A DNA stretch of 64,000 nt from Rhizomys pruinosus (lineage: Eukaryota; Chordata; Mammalia; Rodentia; Spalacidae). The stretch lies in contig VZQC01011955.1 of assembly GCA_009823505.1 (NCBI GenBank), positions 901,497 to 965,496 on the forward strand. The letters run 5' to 3'. The position numbers and the translations under genes are program-made. Each line of letters opens with the position of its first letter. Within the stretch, counting starts at the first letter, position 1. The notes below the pieces were generated by a model. That model was given only the letters and a program-made list of their open reading frames with translations, searched no databases and was not told the origin of the DNA. This document shows positions 9,841-23,041 of the stretch, piece by piece.

Positions 9841-12800
9841 GTGAGCAAGGCGAGACTGCTGAGGGGAGGTGGCCTCCTAAGACGGCCATAAGCTGCAGAT
9901 GCTCCAGGCTGTCCACCCAAACAAAATTACCCTGGTCCTTGACACCTTAATGGTCTACATTTGTCATCTAAACACATTGAACTTTGACAGTACCAGTCAT
10001 TTCTTGGTGTTGGTGCAGGTGGGATCCAGGAAGTCTGTGGATACCAGAATTGGAATGATCAAGACCCTTATATAAATATCATTATATCTACATATAACCT
10101 ACTCACATCCTTGCTATGTAGGTTGCTTTAAATGTGAATGTTATGCAAATGTATGTCATATTGTATCATTCAAGAAATAATGACAAAAGAAAGGTCTGTA
10201 CATGCTTAGCATAGAAGCCTGATTTTTATTTAAAAAAATTTTTTATTAATTTTATTTCTTTCTGTATGTGTATGAATGTACTGTCTGCATGCAAGTTTGT
10301 GTACCCGTGTCGTGCAATGCCGCAGAGGTCAGAAGAGGATGTCGGATTCCCCTGGAACTGGAGTTCTCCCAGAATTGGAGTTTCAGACGGTTCTCAGCCA
10401 TGTGGGTGCTGAGGATCGAACCCGGGTCCTCTGTAAGAGTGGTTGGCGCTCTTAACCGCTAGGCCATCTCTCCAGCCCAGAAGCCTGATTTTTAAATATT
10501 TGTTTTTTCTGAACTTGACTCCATGAATGTGGAACTGATGCATACTGAGGGCTGACCCAATATTCTTCCCTTCATTTAATTCTCTTAACCCTCTGTGGTC
10601 CTGGTTCCCCCCCCCCTTTTTTTTGAGACAGGGTCTCCCTGTAGCCCCAGCTGGCCTGTAATTCACTCTGTAGACCAGACTGGCCTTGAACTCACAGAGA
10701 TCCTCCTGCCTCTGCCTCCTGAGTACTAGGATTAAAGGCTTGTGCCACCACACCTGGCTTAAAGACGGTTCTTAGCCATTATGTGGGTGCTGGGAATTGA
10801 ACCCAGGTCCTCTGCTACAGCAGTCGTAACCTCTGAGCCATCTCTCCAGCCCTACAGTCCCATTTTAGAGATAAGGAAATTGAAGACCAAGACTGCATTA
10901 CTGGCCCAGGGTCACTCAGCTAATTGCTTGAAATTATCTAGCTCCAAACCCCAGGTTGGGCTTTGCGTCACTTTTTTCTGCTTGAATTTAGGGGACTGAT
11001 GCACAGACTGGGCCAGCACTGCAAATCCTGCTGGACGGTGCTCGGGGAAAACACACCTGCAAAGTAAAAGTCGTCTGCCCTGTGTCCTCATTCTATACCC
11101 CTCTCCCTGCCTCAGTAAGCTCTCATCTTCCTAGTTGCTAGACTTTCTAAGATCACCACGCACGGCAACCTGGTGAGCCATGATCCCAATTCACAGGACC
11201 AGCTTAAATATTTGGAATCACATTAAAAAACAGAGAAACATGAAAAATTACATCATTTTGAAAAATTTATTTATATTTTAAATTAAAAAAACCTTCATGT
11301 GCATGAGTATTTTCCCCTGGATATAAGTAAGTGCACCTCTGTTATGCGGTGTAGGTGGAGGACAGAAGAGGGCGTCAGATCCCCTGGAACTGGAGTTACA
11401 GATGGCTGTTATCCACAATATGGGTGCTAGGAATCAAACCCAGGTCCTCTAGAAGAGTAGCCAGTGTTCTTAACTGCTGAACAATCTCTCCAGCCCTCAA
11501 AATTTATTTTCGAGAGAGACCATGACCCACAATTTGCATATATTTTATTTTTAACTATCGTGGTCTCCATCCATCACTAATATGAAAAATTACACATGAT
11601 GGGCTGGCAAGATGGCTCAGTTGATAAGGGTGCTTGCTACCAAGACTAATGACCCAAGTTCGATCCCTAGAACCCACGTGATGGAAGGAGAGAACTGACA
11701 AGTTGTCCCTGACCTCTGCGTGTGCACTGTGGCACACACATGCTCAAGCTTATATAAAATAAATAAATTAGTGTTGAAATCATGCATATTTCACACTCAA
11801 AGCATGGTCTCATCCACTGAAGCCACACTCCAGGACCACCATATTGGGCACTGTGGATCTAGGGGACACTTTCTTTACAGAGGCAGCTGGAAAGAATAAT
11901 CACCAATTGATTTTCAAGTACTTATAGGAAAAATATATGAATACATAAATTGGAAATGTTCTTGCTGTCCTGCATCCCAGCCAAGGTCACGTGTATTGGA
12001 GCTGGGTGCAGATTACTATAAGGAGTGCATCCAGGTGACTGTGGCCCTGGTCTCATGTATAAGTGTCTCGAGAAGTCAGTGACCTCTGTGACCTTGACTT
12101 AGGGCAAGTCACTTGCCCTTTCAGAAAGCCCTCCTTCCTTATCTAACAACGATCTCAATGAATAAAACTTTCCAAATGTTCAGTCACAACAGACAAGACT
12201 CAACAGGGGGAGATGGGGCTTCTCAGCCCTGTCCCCAGAGTGACAACCACCAGAATTTGCCTCAAGGGACTCTCCCTGCCTACTGAGGCTCATCTACCTC
12301 CATCCAGCTGGCTGGGCCAAGGCCAGGGCACTCAGTTCTGAGGTGTCCCTTCTCAAGAGGTGGCAGGCAACCTCCTTGGGGAGCTGGGAGGAGAAAGAAG
12401 ACGAGGGTCCCAGGTTCCCAAGCTGGCTCTGAGGATCCCGTTGGGGATCCAGAAGCTCTGTGCTGGAATCCAGCTCACGTAGTTCCTGTTCTAGCTAATT
12501 CAGCTGCAGTCAGACCACAGGTTCCTCTTTCTCAGGAGAGACCCAGATAGAAACAAGGGTTTCAACCTCTAGAGATAGGGTGACTGTGGGCAGTTGGACA
12601 TCCCCTGGGTACCTGCAGCCTCAGTTGTCCCCTGCAGGAGGTGGGGAGATATAGGCCTAAGAACTGAGAATCTTGAACTACACACTTGCCCCCTCTGTGG
12701 GGTAACGAGGTAGAGACACACAGTGGTGTTCACATTTGTCTGCCCTCTTGGAAGAAATGTCCTACCGGAAGTGAAACCACTTGCCCAGGGTCAGGGAGCT

Positions 12801-14261
12801 TTCATCAAAGATCTGGCTCTTTTTTAAAAAATTATTTATTATTTTTATTTCATATGTATGAATGTATTGCCTACATGTGTGTAATCATACCTATATTGTG
12901 CAATGCCTTCAGAAGGCATAGGATTCCCCTGGAACTGGAATTATGGACGGTTGTTAGCCACCATGTGGGTGCTGGTAATTGAACCCAGGTCCTCTGCAAG
13001 AGTAGCTACTGCTCTTAACTGTTGAACCATCTCTCCAGCCCCTGGCTCTTTTCGAAAAAATACTTATTATGATGAAATGCACAAAACTTCAATAAATATT
13101 TTTAAAATACTGACCAAAACCAAAAAATTATTATGTTTATTTATTTTTAAAAGTTCAAATGTTGGAATGCTAGAAAAAAAATGTGTATGAATGTATTGTC
13201 TGCAAGTGTGTAAAAGCACCTGGTTCATGCAGTACCCACAGAGGTCAGAAGAAGGATTCTCCTAGAACTGGAGTTATGGATGGTTGTTATCCACAATGTG
13301 GGTGCTGGGAATCGAACCTGGATCCTCTGAAAGAGTAGCCAGTGCTCTTAACTGCTGAACCATCTCTCCAGCCCCATTTTTAATTTTTTTTAATGTGTAT
13401 GAGCACATTGCCTGCACATATGTAAGGGCACCTGTGTCATGCAATGTCCAAAGAAGTCAGAAGACGGCATTGGATTGCCCTGGAACTAGAGTTACAGACA
13501 GTTGTTAGCTGCCAGGTAGGTGCTGGGAATTGAACTTGGGTCTTCTGCAAGAACATCCAGTGGTCTTAACTCTCCAATCCCTAAGATCTGGCTCTTGAAG
13601 GCACACTGAGCACCTCCTTGGTGTAGACTCCTATCCCACCCAAATTTAGAGCTGTGTGGTATCTGTGTCCCTTTAGCAGATGGCAGCATACTCAGCAGGG
13701 CCAGGCGGTCTGTAGGCTGTCATGTTCTGGATCTACTGATCCTGCATAGGGAGATGCCTCTTCCTCCTCCTCCTCTTCCACCTTGAAGTCAGATTTCAGC
13801 ATTACTACATCACCCTCCAGCCGTAGGTCTAGGGTCCCCACAGAATCACAACAAAGATCCTGAGTTACAGAAAGTGCAGGACCTGAGAGTCCTGCTCACC
13901 TTGTCCCCGATGTTACAATTCCCATCAAACAGACCCAGGGCCCACTCAGGAGCCAAGGGGCTCCTGTGCCTCTCAGATCAGATGTCACTTTCTCAATGAG
14001 ATCTGCCCTGACCACTCCCAGGTCAAGTAATCCATGTGCTTCTCTGGAAGTCTCAAGTCCTTCTTCTGCCCTGTGAAGCTTGGGGCCTGACGCACAGATA
14101 TTCCAAATAGCCACCCATGAACAAGTGAATGGGTGAATAAAGGGTAAAAAAGCAGAAGCAGTGGGGGGGGGGGTTGGAGGTCCATTTCTTTCTTCCATCA
14201 TTTGCTGGCTGTGCCTCTTTAAAAAAATTGCAAAACCCAAGCTTGCTCATCTTTCAGGATG

Positions 14262-14302
<41 letters not shown>

Positions 14303-17300
14303 TGTCTGTCTGTCTGTCTATCTGTCTGCATCTGTGTGTGTTTGGGGGATAGACCCCAGGCCTTTTGCTAGCTAAGCACTCTGTTACACTGCACTCCCCA
14401 GCGGTGGTGCAGCAAGCTGGACGGAGCAGGCGACTTCCCGACTCGCTTCTGCTCACATTCACCTCACCCTCCTGACTGCTTCAGCTTCAAAAGTCAGCAT
14501 CTGTTTCATGCTGGGAAGGACTCCTGAGAGTGTCCCCAGCTATGCCGTGACTTCTTAGGGACAAGACACAGACGTTCTTGACTTCTGTGTCTCAGTGCCT
14601 GCCAAAAAGCCTGCATCACTGCAGGTGCCTAATAAATATTTTCAGAAAAACAAGTACACCTCAAAATCAATAAAATGCTCTGGGGATGAAATTTGTCATT
14701 GTCTTGTGACAAAAATGGCAGCTGACACAGTGTGAGGCCCTAGAAAATAAAACCAGAGTAGTACCACAAAGAAAATGCAAGGTCCCTTTCTTTTTTTTTT
14801 TTTTTTTCTTTTGTTGTCTTTTTGAGACAGGGTCTCCCTGTAGCCCCAGCTGTCCTGGAACTCACTCTGTAGACCAGGCTGGCCTTGAACTCACAAAGAT
14901 CCACCTGCCTCTGCCTCCCAAGTGCTAGGATTAAAGGCATGCACCACAACGCCTGGCTGCAAGGTCCCTTTCTAAAAACATTTTATTTATTATTTATATT
15001 TGACATGTATAAGTGTATTGCTTGCATGTATGTAAGTGCACCCATTTTGCGCTATGCTTGAGGAGGTCAGAAGAGGGCGTCAGATCCCCTGGAAATGGAA
15101 TTACAGATGGTTGTTATCCACCGTATGGGTGCTGGGAATCAAACCTAGGTCCTCTGCAAGAGCAGCCAGTTCTCTTAACTTCTGAGCCATCTCTCTAGCC
15201 CTGCAAGATCCTTTTGTAAAGCCATTTCCCCCACCAAGTGAAGGGACAAAGCGGAACAATCATGAGGATCTTTTGCCAAGTTTCTGCTTCTCATGTCTTG
15301 GGGAAACGGGGTCCTCAGGCCCACGCGGCAGGGAGCCAGAGGCTACGAAGGACGGGTCAGCAGAGGGCAGGGGAGCTGGCTCTTCCAGGCTGGTAATGCA
15401 TTTTATTACAGGTTGCGCTTCTGGAAAACCAAGGTGGAAAGCATGCACCGGGACTTGCGTGGGCTGATGTGAACGGCTGCAGACAGTTCAAACCAAGCCA
15501 CCACATCTACCACGCATGCTGCCTGTGCTGGGGCCGTGCTGGGGCCACCCCCCTGGGGACATCCTGGAACCTGGGCAAGCTTCCTTAGGATTGCAGCCGG
15601 AAGAGGGCACAGGGGCACAGCAGGTGGGAGCAGATAGGTCCCTCCTGTACAGGGCATGACCTGCACCACATCCCACCAGAGCAGGTTCCTCTCACCCTGA
15701 TGACTCAGCCCAGTGGTTCGCTCTACTGGGAATTCCCCTGCCCAGCCAGCACAAGGGAAGTGGGGCCCCCAGCCCTGGTTTGAAAGCATGCGAGCCCATT
15801 GGCTGGCTTCTCATTCAACCTGAGACTCACAGTGTAGGCTCTGTGAACAACCACATGGCTGGACCCCAAACCAAATTCATGCACCCTAATTTCAGTGCTC
15901 CTAAAACGAGTCCTCCTGCTTTGATCTCCACCCCCCGCCCCTGTGGCTCTGTGGGTATGTGTCTTTGTCACGCATCTCTGGCCTCTAAGATAACAACTCA
16001 CAAAAATACGTTACTTAAGTCACCGGCAACTCCAGGCCCTGGCTCCAAGCTCAAGCACAGGGCCCGGGTTGGCACGCCTTTGTTGAATGGAACTCAGCGT
16101 GTCTGTTTCTTCACCTGACATAACTGGAATGGTGAACGCCTACATCCACGGGCAGTGGCAGGAGGATGCTTGGAATGGCTTTGTGGACACTTGCCCTGCA
16201 CGATGGCGACTTGTCACCCTAACCATGTCACTGTACTGCATCAGCCCTAGCTCTTTGTCACACTTCCCCTTCTGGCTGCTATGACTTTTCAGAGACCAGT
16301 CCTGGTTTTTACCAGTGTGTAAGATCCTGCTAAAACATCTGGACACTTGTGAGAGACTAGATGCCACATGGACGAGGAGGCCCAGGGCTCCATGGAAAGC
16401 CGAGGCCCGCTGACTGCAGCTACCTTTTGTGGGCCAGGAGAGAGCAGGGAACACAGAGCCTGTGCAAAGGGGCTGGTGGGCCAGGCTGGGCACGGCCCTG
16501 CCCAGGGTGGTGGTTCTCGTATCTGCGTCACAATGAGTTTCTCCAGGCACACATGTAGTGAGGACTCCCAGTCTAGCCTTGCCCCTACTTTGCAAGTGAG
16601 GAAACTGAGGCACAAAGTAGGGGAAGAGCCTTGTTCGAAGGCTCAGAGCAGTTAGTGTAGAGACGTCAGAGCTTCAGGGAGGACGAGAAGGCAGGAGGAG
16701 GCCAGGCTTTGGAGGAGGGAAGGGGGGTAGGAGCTGGTCTGACTCTTGGCTCCGCTTACCTGCTGTCTGTGACCCTGAGCAGTCCTCCTCTCTCAGGGCC
16801 TCGGTTGGCATCATCACTGATGCCCACTTTGAGGAGTACTGAATGAAGACTGGTGAATGAACCTAGGCAGGTGTCCTGCACAGCCCGGAGATGCCTGTAG
16901 GAGGTGATGACAAGAAGGAGTGCAGAAGGATGGTGAAGGTAGTGCCCGGCAGGAGGACAAAGTGAGCCAGGTCCACAGCCTGTTTGGAACCAAAGCCCTC
17001 AGCTCCTCGCCACTTCTCCCCCACCACCACCACTCCTCTGCACCAGTACCTGATTTTGCTGAGGGTTCTACAGAGTCCGAGACTCTGGCCTGACTTGGAG
17101 GAATGGGATCCTTCTCGGGGTCCCATTACAGCACCTGCACCCCACGGGGTGCCAGCCATGGAGTTGCATCCCCAATCCCACAGAAAGCCTGTGTCCTTCA
17201 GTGTCTGGCCAGAAAGGTGCTGCACTGTCCGCGGGACCCAGGCTGATCTGTCAGGAGACAAACAGCGGCGACATCTCCAGTCCCTGCAGCATCTCCTTCA

Positions 17301-20300
17301 GCCTTTCCAGTAGGAGGTAATTGACATTCAGCAAGGTGGAAACAAAGCGAGTGGTTGAGTCATGTCAGGTGCCCTCTGTGTCTGGCAGTCTGAAAGGTGT
17401 TTGTTGGCTTTCCACCTCTGACTAAAACCTGGGAGAAATAACCTAAAGGAGTAAGGATTTATTTAAGCTTATGGTTTCAGGGTTTTGTTGTTAGCAACCT
17501 CCATTGTTCAGGGCCTGAAGTGCCACAGAATATCAGAGGTAGGAGCGTGCACCAGAGAAGGCTGCTCACCTCATAGTATCCAGGAAGCAGAGAGAACCAG
17601 CCAAGGACCCATTCCCTTCAACTGGGTCCCATGTCCTATACGTCCATTACCTCCCTATAAAACCATTTTCCAGTTTTATTTCTGTTGCTGCAATTAAAAT
17701 ATCCTGCCAAAAACCACCTTAGGGGAGAAACAGTTCCTTCCAGCTTGCAATTCCAGGCTGCAGTTTATCACTGCAGGAAAGTCACAGCCTTAGGAACTTA
17801 AAACATTGCATCCACGTGAAGACCAGAGGGAAACGAGCACATACAAGCTCGTTTGCTGGTGCTTAGACTGATTTCTCCAGTCTTAGATGGTTCAGGATCC
17901 CTTGCCTAAGGAGTGGAGCTTCTCAACTAAACTGGTTGTCCCCACATCAATTAACTTAAAACAATCCCCCAGAGACATGGCACAGGCCAACCCAATTTAG
18001 ACAAGGACTCGGTGAGTGTCTCTTCCCAAGCGATTGTAGGCTGTGTCAAGTTGACAATGAAAGCTAAGCATCACATCATCCAGTTATGAAACATTAATGG
18101 ATTGAAATCCTCAGATGAGGCCAGCTCTTCTAGTTCCAGTCACTTCCCCATGCCCCACCCCTGAGCACTGCTGAACTGGGGACAAGCTTTCAACTTTGAG
18201 GAAACACCACAGTCTGAACCATAAGAGCTAAGCATGTTACGCAGTTGGATGGCCGGGCGTCCCTGGCCCTGGAGACAGGGGTGCCCTCTTCCTACCATAT
18301 AGGTGGGAAAACTAAGCCACAGAGAAGATGAACCTGTCCCCAGGTCACACAGCTAAGTATCATCTGGGTTGGAACACATGTTTGACCATCTGGTGTAACC
18401 TTTAGTCTGCTGGGTCTCAAGAGCACTGTGAAGCACACAGTCCTCTTATGGGGAGCCAAAAAGGTGGGGCGGAGCACCCACAAGCTTTGTCCTCTCAGCC
18501 TGGCTCCTCTGCTTGTGAATCTCCTGTCCAGCCCCACTGGGACCCCACTGGCCCTTCATCCTGAAGCCTGCCACCGACCACTTCTCACATCCTCCTGGGT
18601 GAGGAATGTCACCTTGCTTCAGATCTGTGGTTGGCTGAGGAGGGGGGCGGTGGGGGCGGGGGTGAGGTTAACCTCATTGTTGTCTTATATGGTCATTTAA
18701 ATCTCCAAGGGCTTCCTCCAAGGGCCAAAAATAATCCAGAGACACAGCAGCTGTGTCCAGCACACAGAGAGGACCCAGCCATCTGCTTTGGTTCAGAGCC
18801 CTGTGTCTGTCTGTCACTCAGGCTCTTTTTCCCGGCTCGCCCTCCATCCTCCGTCCTGCCTCCAGCATGACCCGATTCTCCTATTCCGAGTACTTTTCTC
18901 TCTTTCACCCCAGCTCTGTACCCTCCAGGTCTTCCGCACCTCCTGAGAGCCCACCAGCCCGCGCCCACCTGGGCCTGTTCCAAGGGGTCATGCAGAAGTA
19001 TAACAGCAGCCTGTTCAAGACCTCACAGATGACGTAAGTGACCCCTACCTGGCCACCAGACTCTCAAGCTCATACCTACAACTGGAGCAGCAGGGATTGG
19101 GGCTTGCCCATAGCCCCCAGGATCTCGGGCACTATGGACACACACCCCCCCAAACCCCTTTCTAGCTGTGTCCCTGACCCTTAAATTCCAATGCTCCTAC
19201 TAAGCTGAACTCAGGGGTCACAGACTGTGGTCCTCCAGAAGCGGCGTTCAGGCTGTGCTTGGGACTGGCCCCTCAGGTGTCTCTTAAGATTGTGGCCTGT
19301 GCACTGAGGGTGCTGCATGGATCCAGTGAGAGGGAGGCTGGGGAGATGGCCTTGGAACCCCAGAAGTTTAAAAGAGCTGGGAGAGAGAGCTGAGGGGTTG
19401 GCCTTGCCTTCTGTTCGTCCCTGTCTTGTGCCCGCCCCCACCTAATGCCACCTCCAAGGGTTCATCTGAGCACATCTGAAATCCCACCCACAACGCTCCA
19501 TTTAAGTGCCAGGTGCCAATGCCTAGAACGAATCTGAGCTGCAGGAGGGGTTGTGTCTGCCTGACCTGGGCACTGAGCTATTGACCTGGGCACTGGGCTA
19601 CTGGGATATGTGGGAGATGGTGCCTTTTCCCTGCTTTGGGTACACTAGAGTGACCATACAAGCAGCTAAAACCAAGGGGGGGGGCAATGGCTGGCACCCC
19701 ATTTCTGCATGACAGAGAGAAGGAGGCTGTTGGCCAAAGTTCTGGCCTCCTTCCTGGGCTCTCCAAACCCGGCAGGCAACACGTCGTCCCTGGGACTGTG
19801 GGGGTTGATAAAAGAGAGTCCCAGTTCTGGTCTCAGTACAACTGCCCCCTCCTGCAAGTCTGCCCAAGGAGGGCCTGACCCCCGGAGTCTCCCTTCTCAG
19901 CAGGCTGTAGGTGAGGAGGACAAAGTGGCTTTCTAGGGTCCCATCCAGCTTGCTAGCACTTTGTGGCGTCTTCTACCTCACTCAGGGTAGGGACATGTCT
20001 GAATGCATGGGGAAGAAGCTGTCCGTGTGTGCGTGTGTGTGTGGCTGAGGACTCCAGGGTCTGTGAACCCCAGCTAGAGAGATCTATCCGGGGTACTGGG
20101 TCCTGACAGGAAGTATTCCCATGACTCTGCACAGCAGGTGCCCCTCCCCCTCACCAAGACCAGACCAGCTGGCCCCTTCCCCTTTATTTCAGCTGTATCA
20201 CATACCCCACTGAGGCCACTGGTAGTTACTGTGGCTGTTCCCAAATAGAACTCACGCAGGTGACTGTGATGGTGTTGATGGGCCTTCAGGACCTAGCTAG

Positions 20301-22984
20301 TCAGTCCCTTGTCTTTGTTGGGTCTCTGGCTTCACCAGCATCTCTGCCCTGATGCTATAAATAACCCAGAGGCTAAGAGGCAGGAGGAAGTTCAGCTTGC
20401 TGGCGGAAGGAGCTGGGAGGGGGAGGGGCTGGTCCTGGAGACCCTCGGAACCCATCCTAGGCCCCGATATGAGGAGTCTGGGGCGCAAGGCCTGCCTCCA
20501 GCCTCACCTTCTTCATCTTCGGATGGAGCTGCTTCTGTAGAACTGTCCCCAGAAGTGGATGTGGCTGTCACCAGAGTCATAGTCCCCACCCACTCAGCAA
20601 TGAAAGGGGAGGAGCTCAGTGGATGGATGGATGGATGGATGGACATGTGAAGAAGCGACTTGAATGATCCAAGATGCCCTTACACCAACCCTGAAGTTGT
20701 TTTGACAGTTTGAAGTTATAAACTGTGAAGGCTAAAAATGTATTAATCCTTTATTTTTTTTTTATTTAATTTTATTTATTTCTGTATGTGTATGAATGTA
20801 CTGTCTGCGTGCAGGTTTGTGCACCCGTGTCGTGCAATGCCACGGAGGTCAGAAGAGGGTCTCGGATTCCCCTGGAACTGGAGTTCTCCTGGAATTGGAG
20901 TTTCAGACGGTTTTCGGCCGCCATGTGGGTGCTGGGGATCGAACCCGGGTCCTCTGTAAGAGCGGTCGGAGCTCTTAACCGCTAGGCCATCTCTCCAGCC
21001 CCTGTATTAATCCTTTAAGTATTGACATTTTTCAGCAGCTGGGAGTAGGGATCATGGGCTGGGTAGAGGGATGGGTAGGGAGGGGACCTCCATGGGTCCC
21101 TGGCTCTGGGAGCCCTTGCAGTCAGACAGCCCTGCAGGCAGCTGTGCTTGGCACACACTGGAGCAGCAACCGTAGGGAAGCACATAATTACCACAGATGC
21201 CTCCGTGGCCCTTAGCCATCCCTGGCATTCTCTGCCTGAGTCCTCTTGGTAGATACAGTCTGGGCACGGCATTCGCTACAGCCATGGAAAGCCACAGAGG
21301 TAAAAGGTCCTGCCTAGATCCTCTGCATTCACTGAGCTGGAAGGCCTGCAGGCCTGTCCTAGAACCTCCTAGGACACCCAGGAAGGAGGCCCCAGAGTGG
21401 GCACTGGCTTCTGATGGCCAACGGGCCCTGACTGCCCCCAGGACAGAGGCTGCTTGGCCTTACCTAGGCCCACAGCGGAGGACTGGCTATGCCTTGCCTT
21501 CGCAGGGCTGTGGACCCCATCCTAAAAGCCATCAAGGAAGGCGATGAAGAGGCCTTGAAGGTCATGATCAAGGACGGGAAGAATCTCGCGGAGGCCAACA
21601 AGGAGGGCTGGCTGCCACTTCATGAGGCTGCCTACTACGGCCAGCTGGGCTGCTTGAAAGTTCTGCAACGAGGTGAGAACAATCGTGGAGGGCCAGCAGG
21701 GGAATAGGCTCTGCCTTAGTGAGGAGAGCAGGCCAGGTCATTCTTCCTGGGACAGTTAAAAATCACTAAATTGAGGGAGGAGGGACTGGTTCCTGCTGTC
21801 TCTCTAGGCCTCCCAGAGAGGAGAGCCTTATTCCTAGAAAAGGAAGAGAGGAGAGCTGAATTCTGGGACAGCCATTGCCAGCTTGTTCCAGAATGTTCCA
21901 GGAGCTGATTTGATGTGGGTGTGGGGTACCCCACAGCTGTGCCTGTACTCTGCCAAGGCTGTCCCCACCAACTATGGGACCCTGGGCTACTCATGCCTCA
22001 TCTCTGAGTCCCATCTTTCTGTTAGGCCAGACACAGATTAATAACACCTACCTATAGGCAGGTGTCACCTTGGCCATCGAGGCCTGGACTCCCAAAAGCT
22101 GACCACACCTTGAGAAACAGCCACATGAAATGTAGTGTTTCTAACAGTAGCTAAGAGGGCAAAGAAAAAACAGGCACTTTGAAGGCTAGGGTCTCACCAG
22201 GGAAGGCTTCCCGGAGGAGGTAGCATCTAGCAGCACCCCTGCACCCAGGAAATCCCAATAGGCCCATGAAAGGAAAAGGCGAAGGCAGTTTGTGACTGGC
22301 AGATTTCAGAGGGTGCCATTTATCCCACATCCATCCTTGGAAAGGAGAGGAAGTCAGAAAGCTTATGTTGGGAGAATGGGCGCCTCCCTTCACAGATTGC
22401 CTGGTGTCCCTCAGCCTACCCAGGGGCCATCGACCAGCGCACACTGCAGGAAGAGACAGCACTCTACCTAGCCACATGCAGGGAGCACCTGGACTGCCTC
22501 CAGTTGCTGCTGCAGGCGGGGGCGGAACCTGACATCTCTAACAAGTCCAGAGAAACTCCACTCTACAAAGGTAATCCCTGGACTGGGCATCTCCGGGGAA
22601 CCAGAAGTTGTAAGGTGGGCAGCCTGAAGTTGCTCCCATGAATCCACAGCCCCTGGAAGAGCCCCACTTTACGTAGGACAGTCCCCTCCAAAGCCGTATG
22701 GTTGTGTGTAATTGAATCTTCCAGTCATGCATGAGAACACTCAACATTTCCTTCCTGTTCTTGCTCAGGCCAGCATGCCAAGGACTTTGAGGACTCAAGA
22801 ATAAAAAGATGTGGCCTGTCCCCATGGGGCTATCCCAGGGATGGGCACACGCAACCGTGCAGAGCTTGGCAGGGGGCCAGGTGGAAGTGTGGGGAGGGGC
22901 ACCTCATGGAGGGTTGCTGAGCTAAATCCAGACAGAGAGGGATTTGCTAGCTGGGCAAGCTATGGGAGCAGCCTGGACAAAGGC

Positions 22985-23041
<57 letters not shown>

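Larger units (their letters stand above)
9841..18866 (+). other. ASB2: ASB2 intron after the beta exon / upstream of the alpha promoter
   Basis: About 9 kb without a supported exon. It holds at least six B2 copies (10231-15201), a B2-B1 chimera, a B3, a B1, an L2-like fragment, TG microsatellites and LTR-like repeats near 17.4-18.1 kb. The last roughly 200 bp are the candidate alpha promoter. For the beta transcript the intron extends to 18928. Confidence 0.85.
19034..21505 (+). other. ASB2: ASB2 intron (alpha exon 1 to exon 2)
   Basis: About 2.5 kb. It holds a short (GGAT)n tract at about 20621-20643 and a young B2 at 20754-21002. Nothing else is recognised. The acceptor is cttcgcag at 21498-21505. 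Confidence 0.9.
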
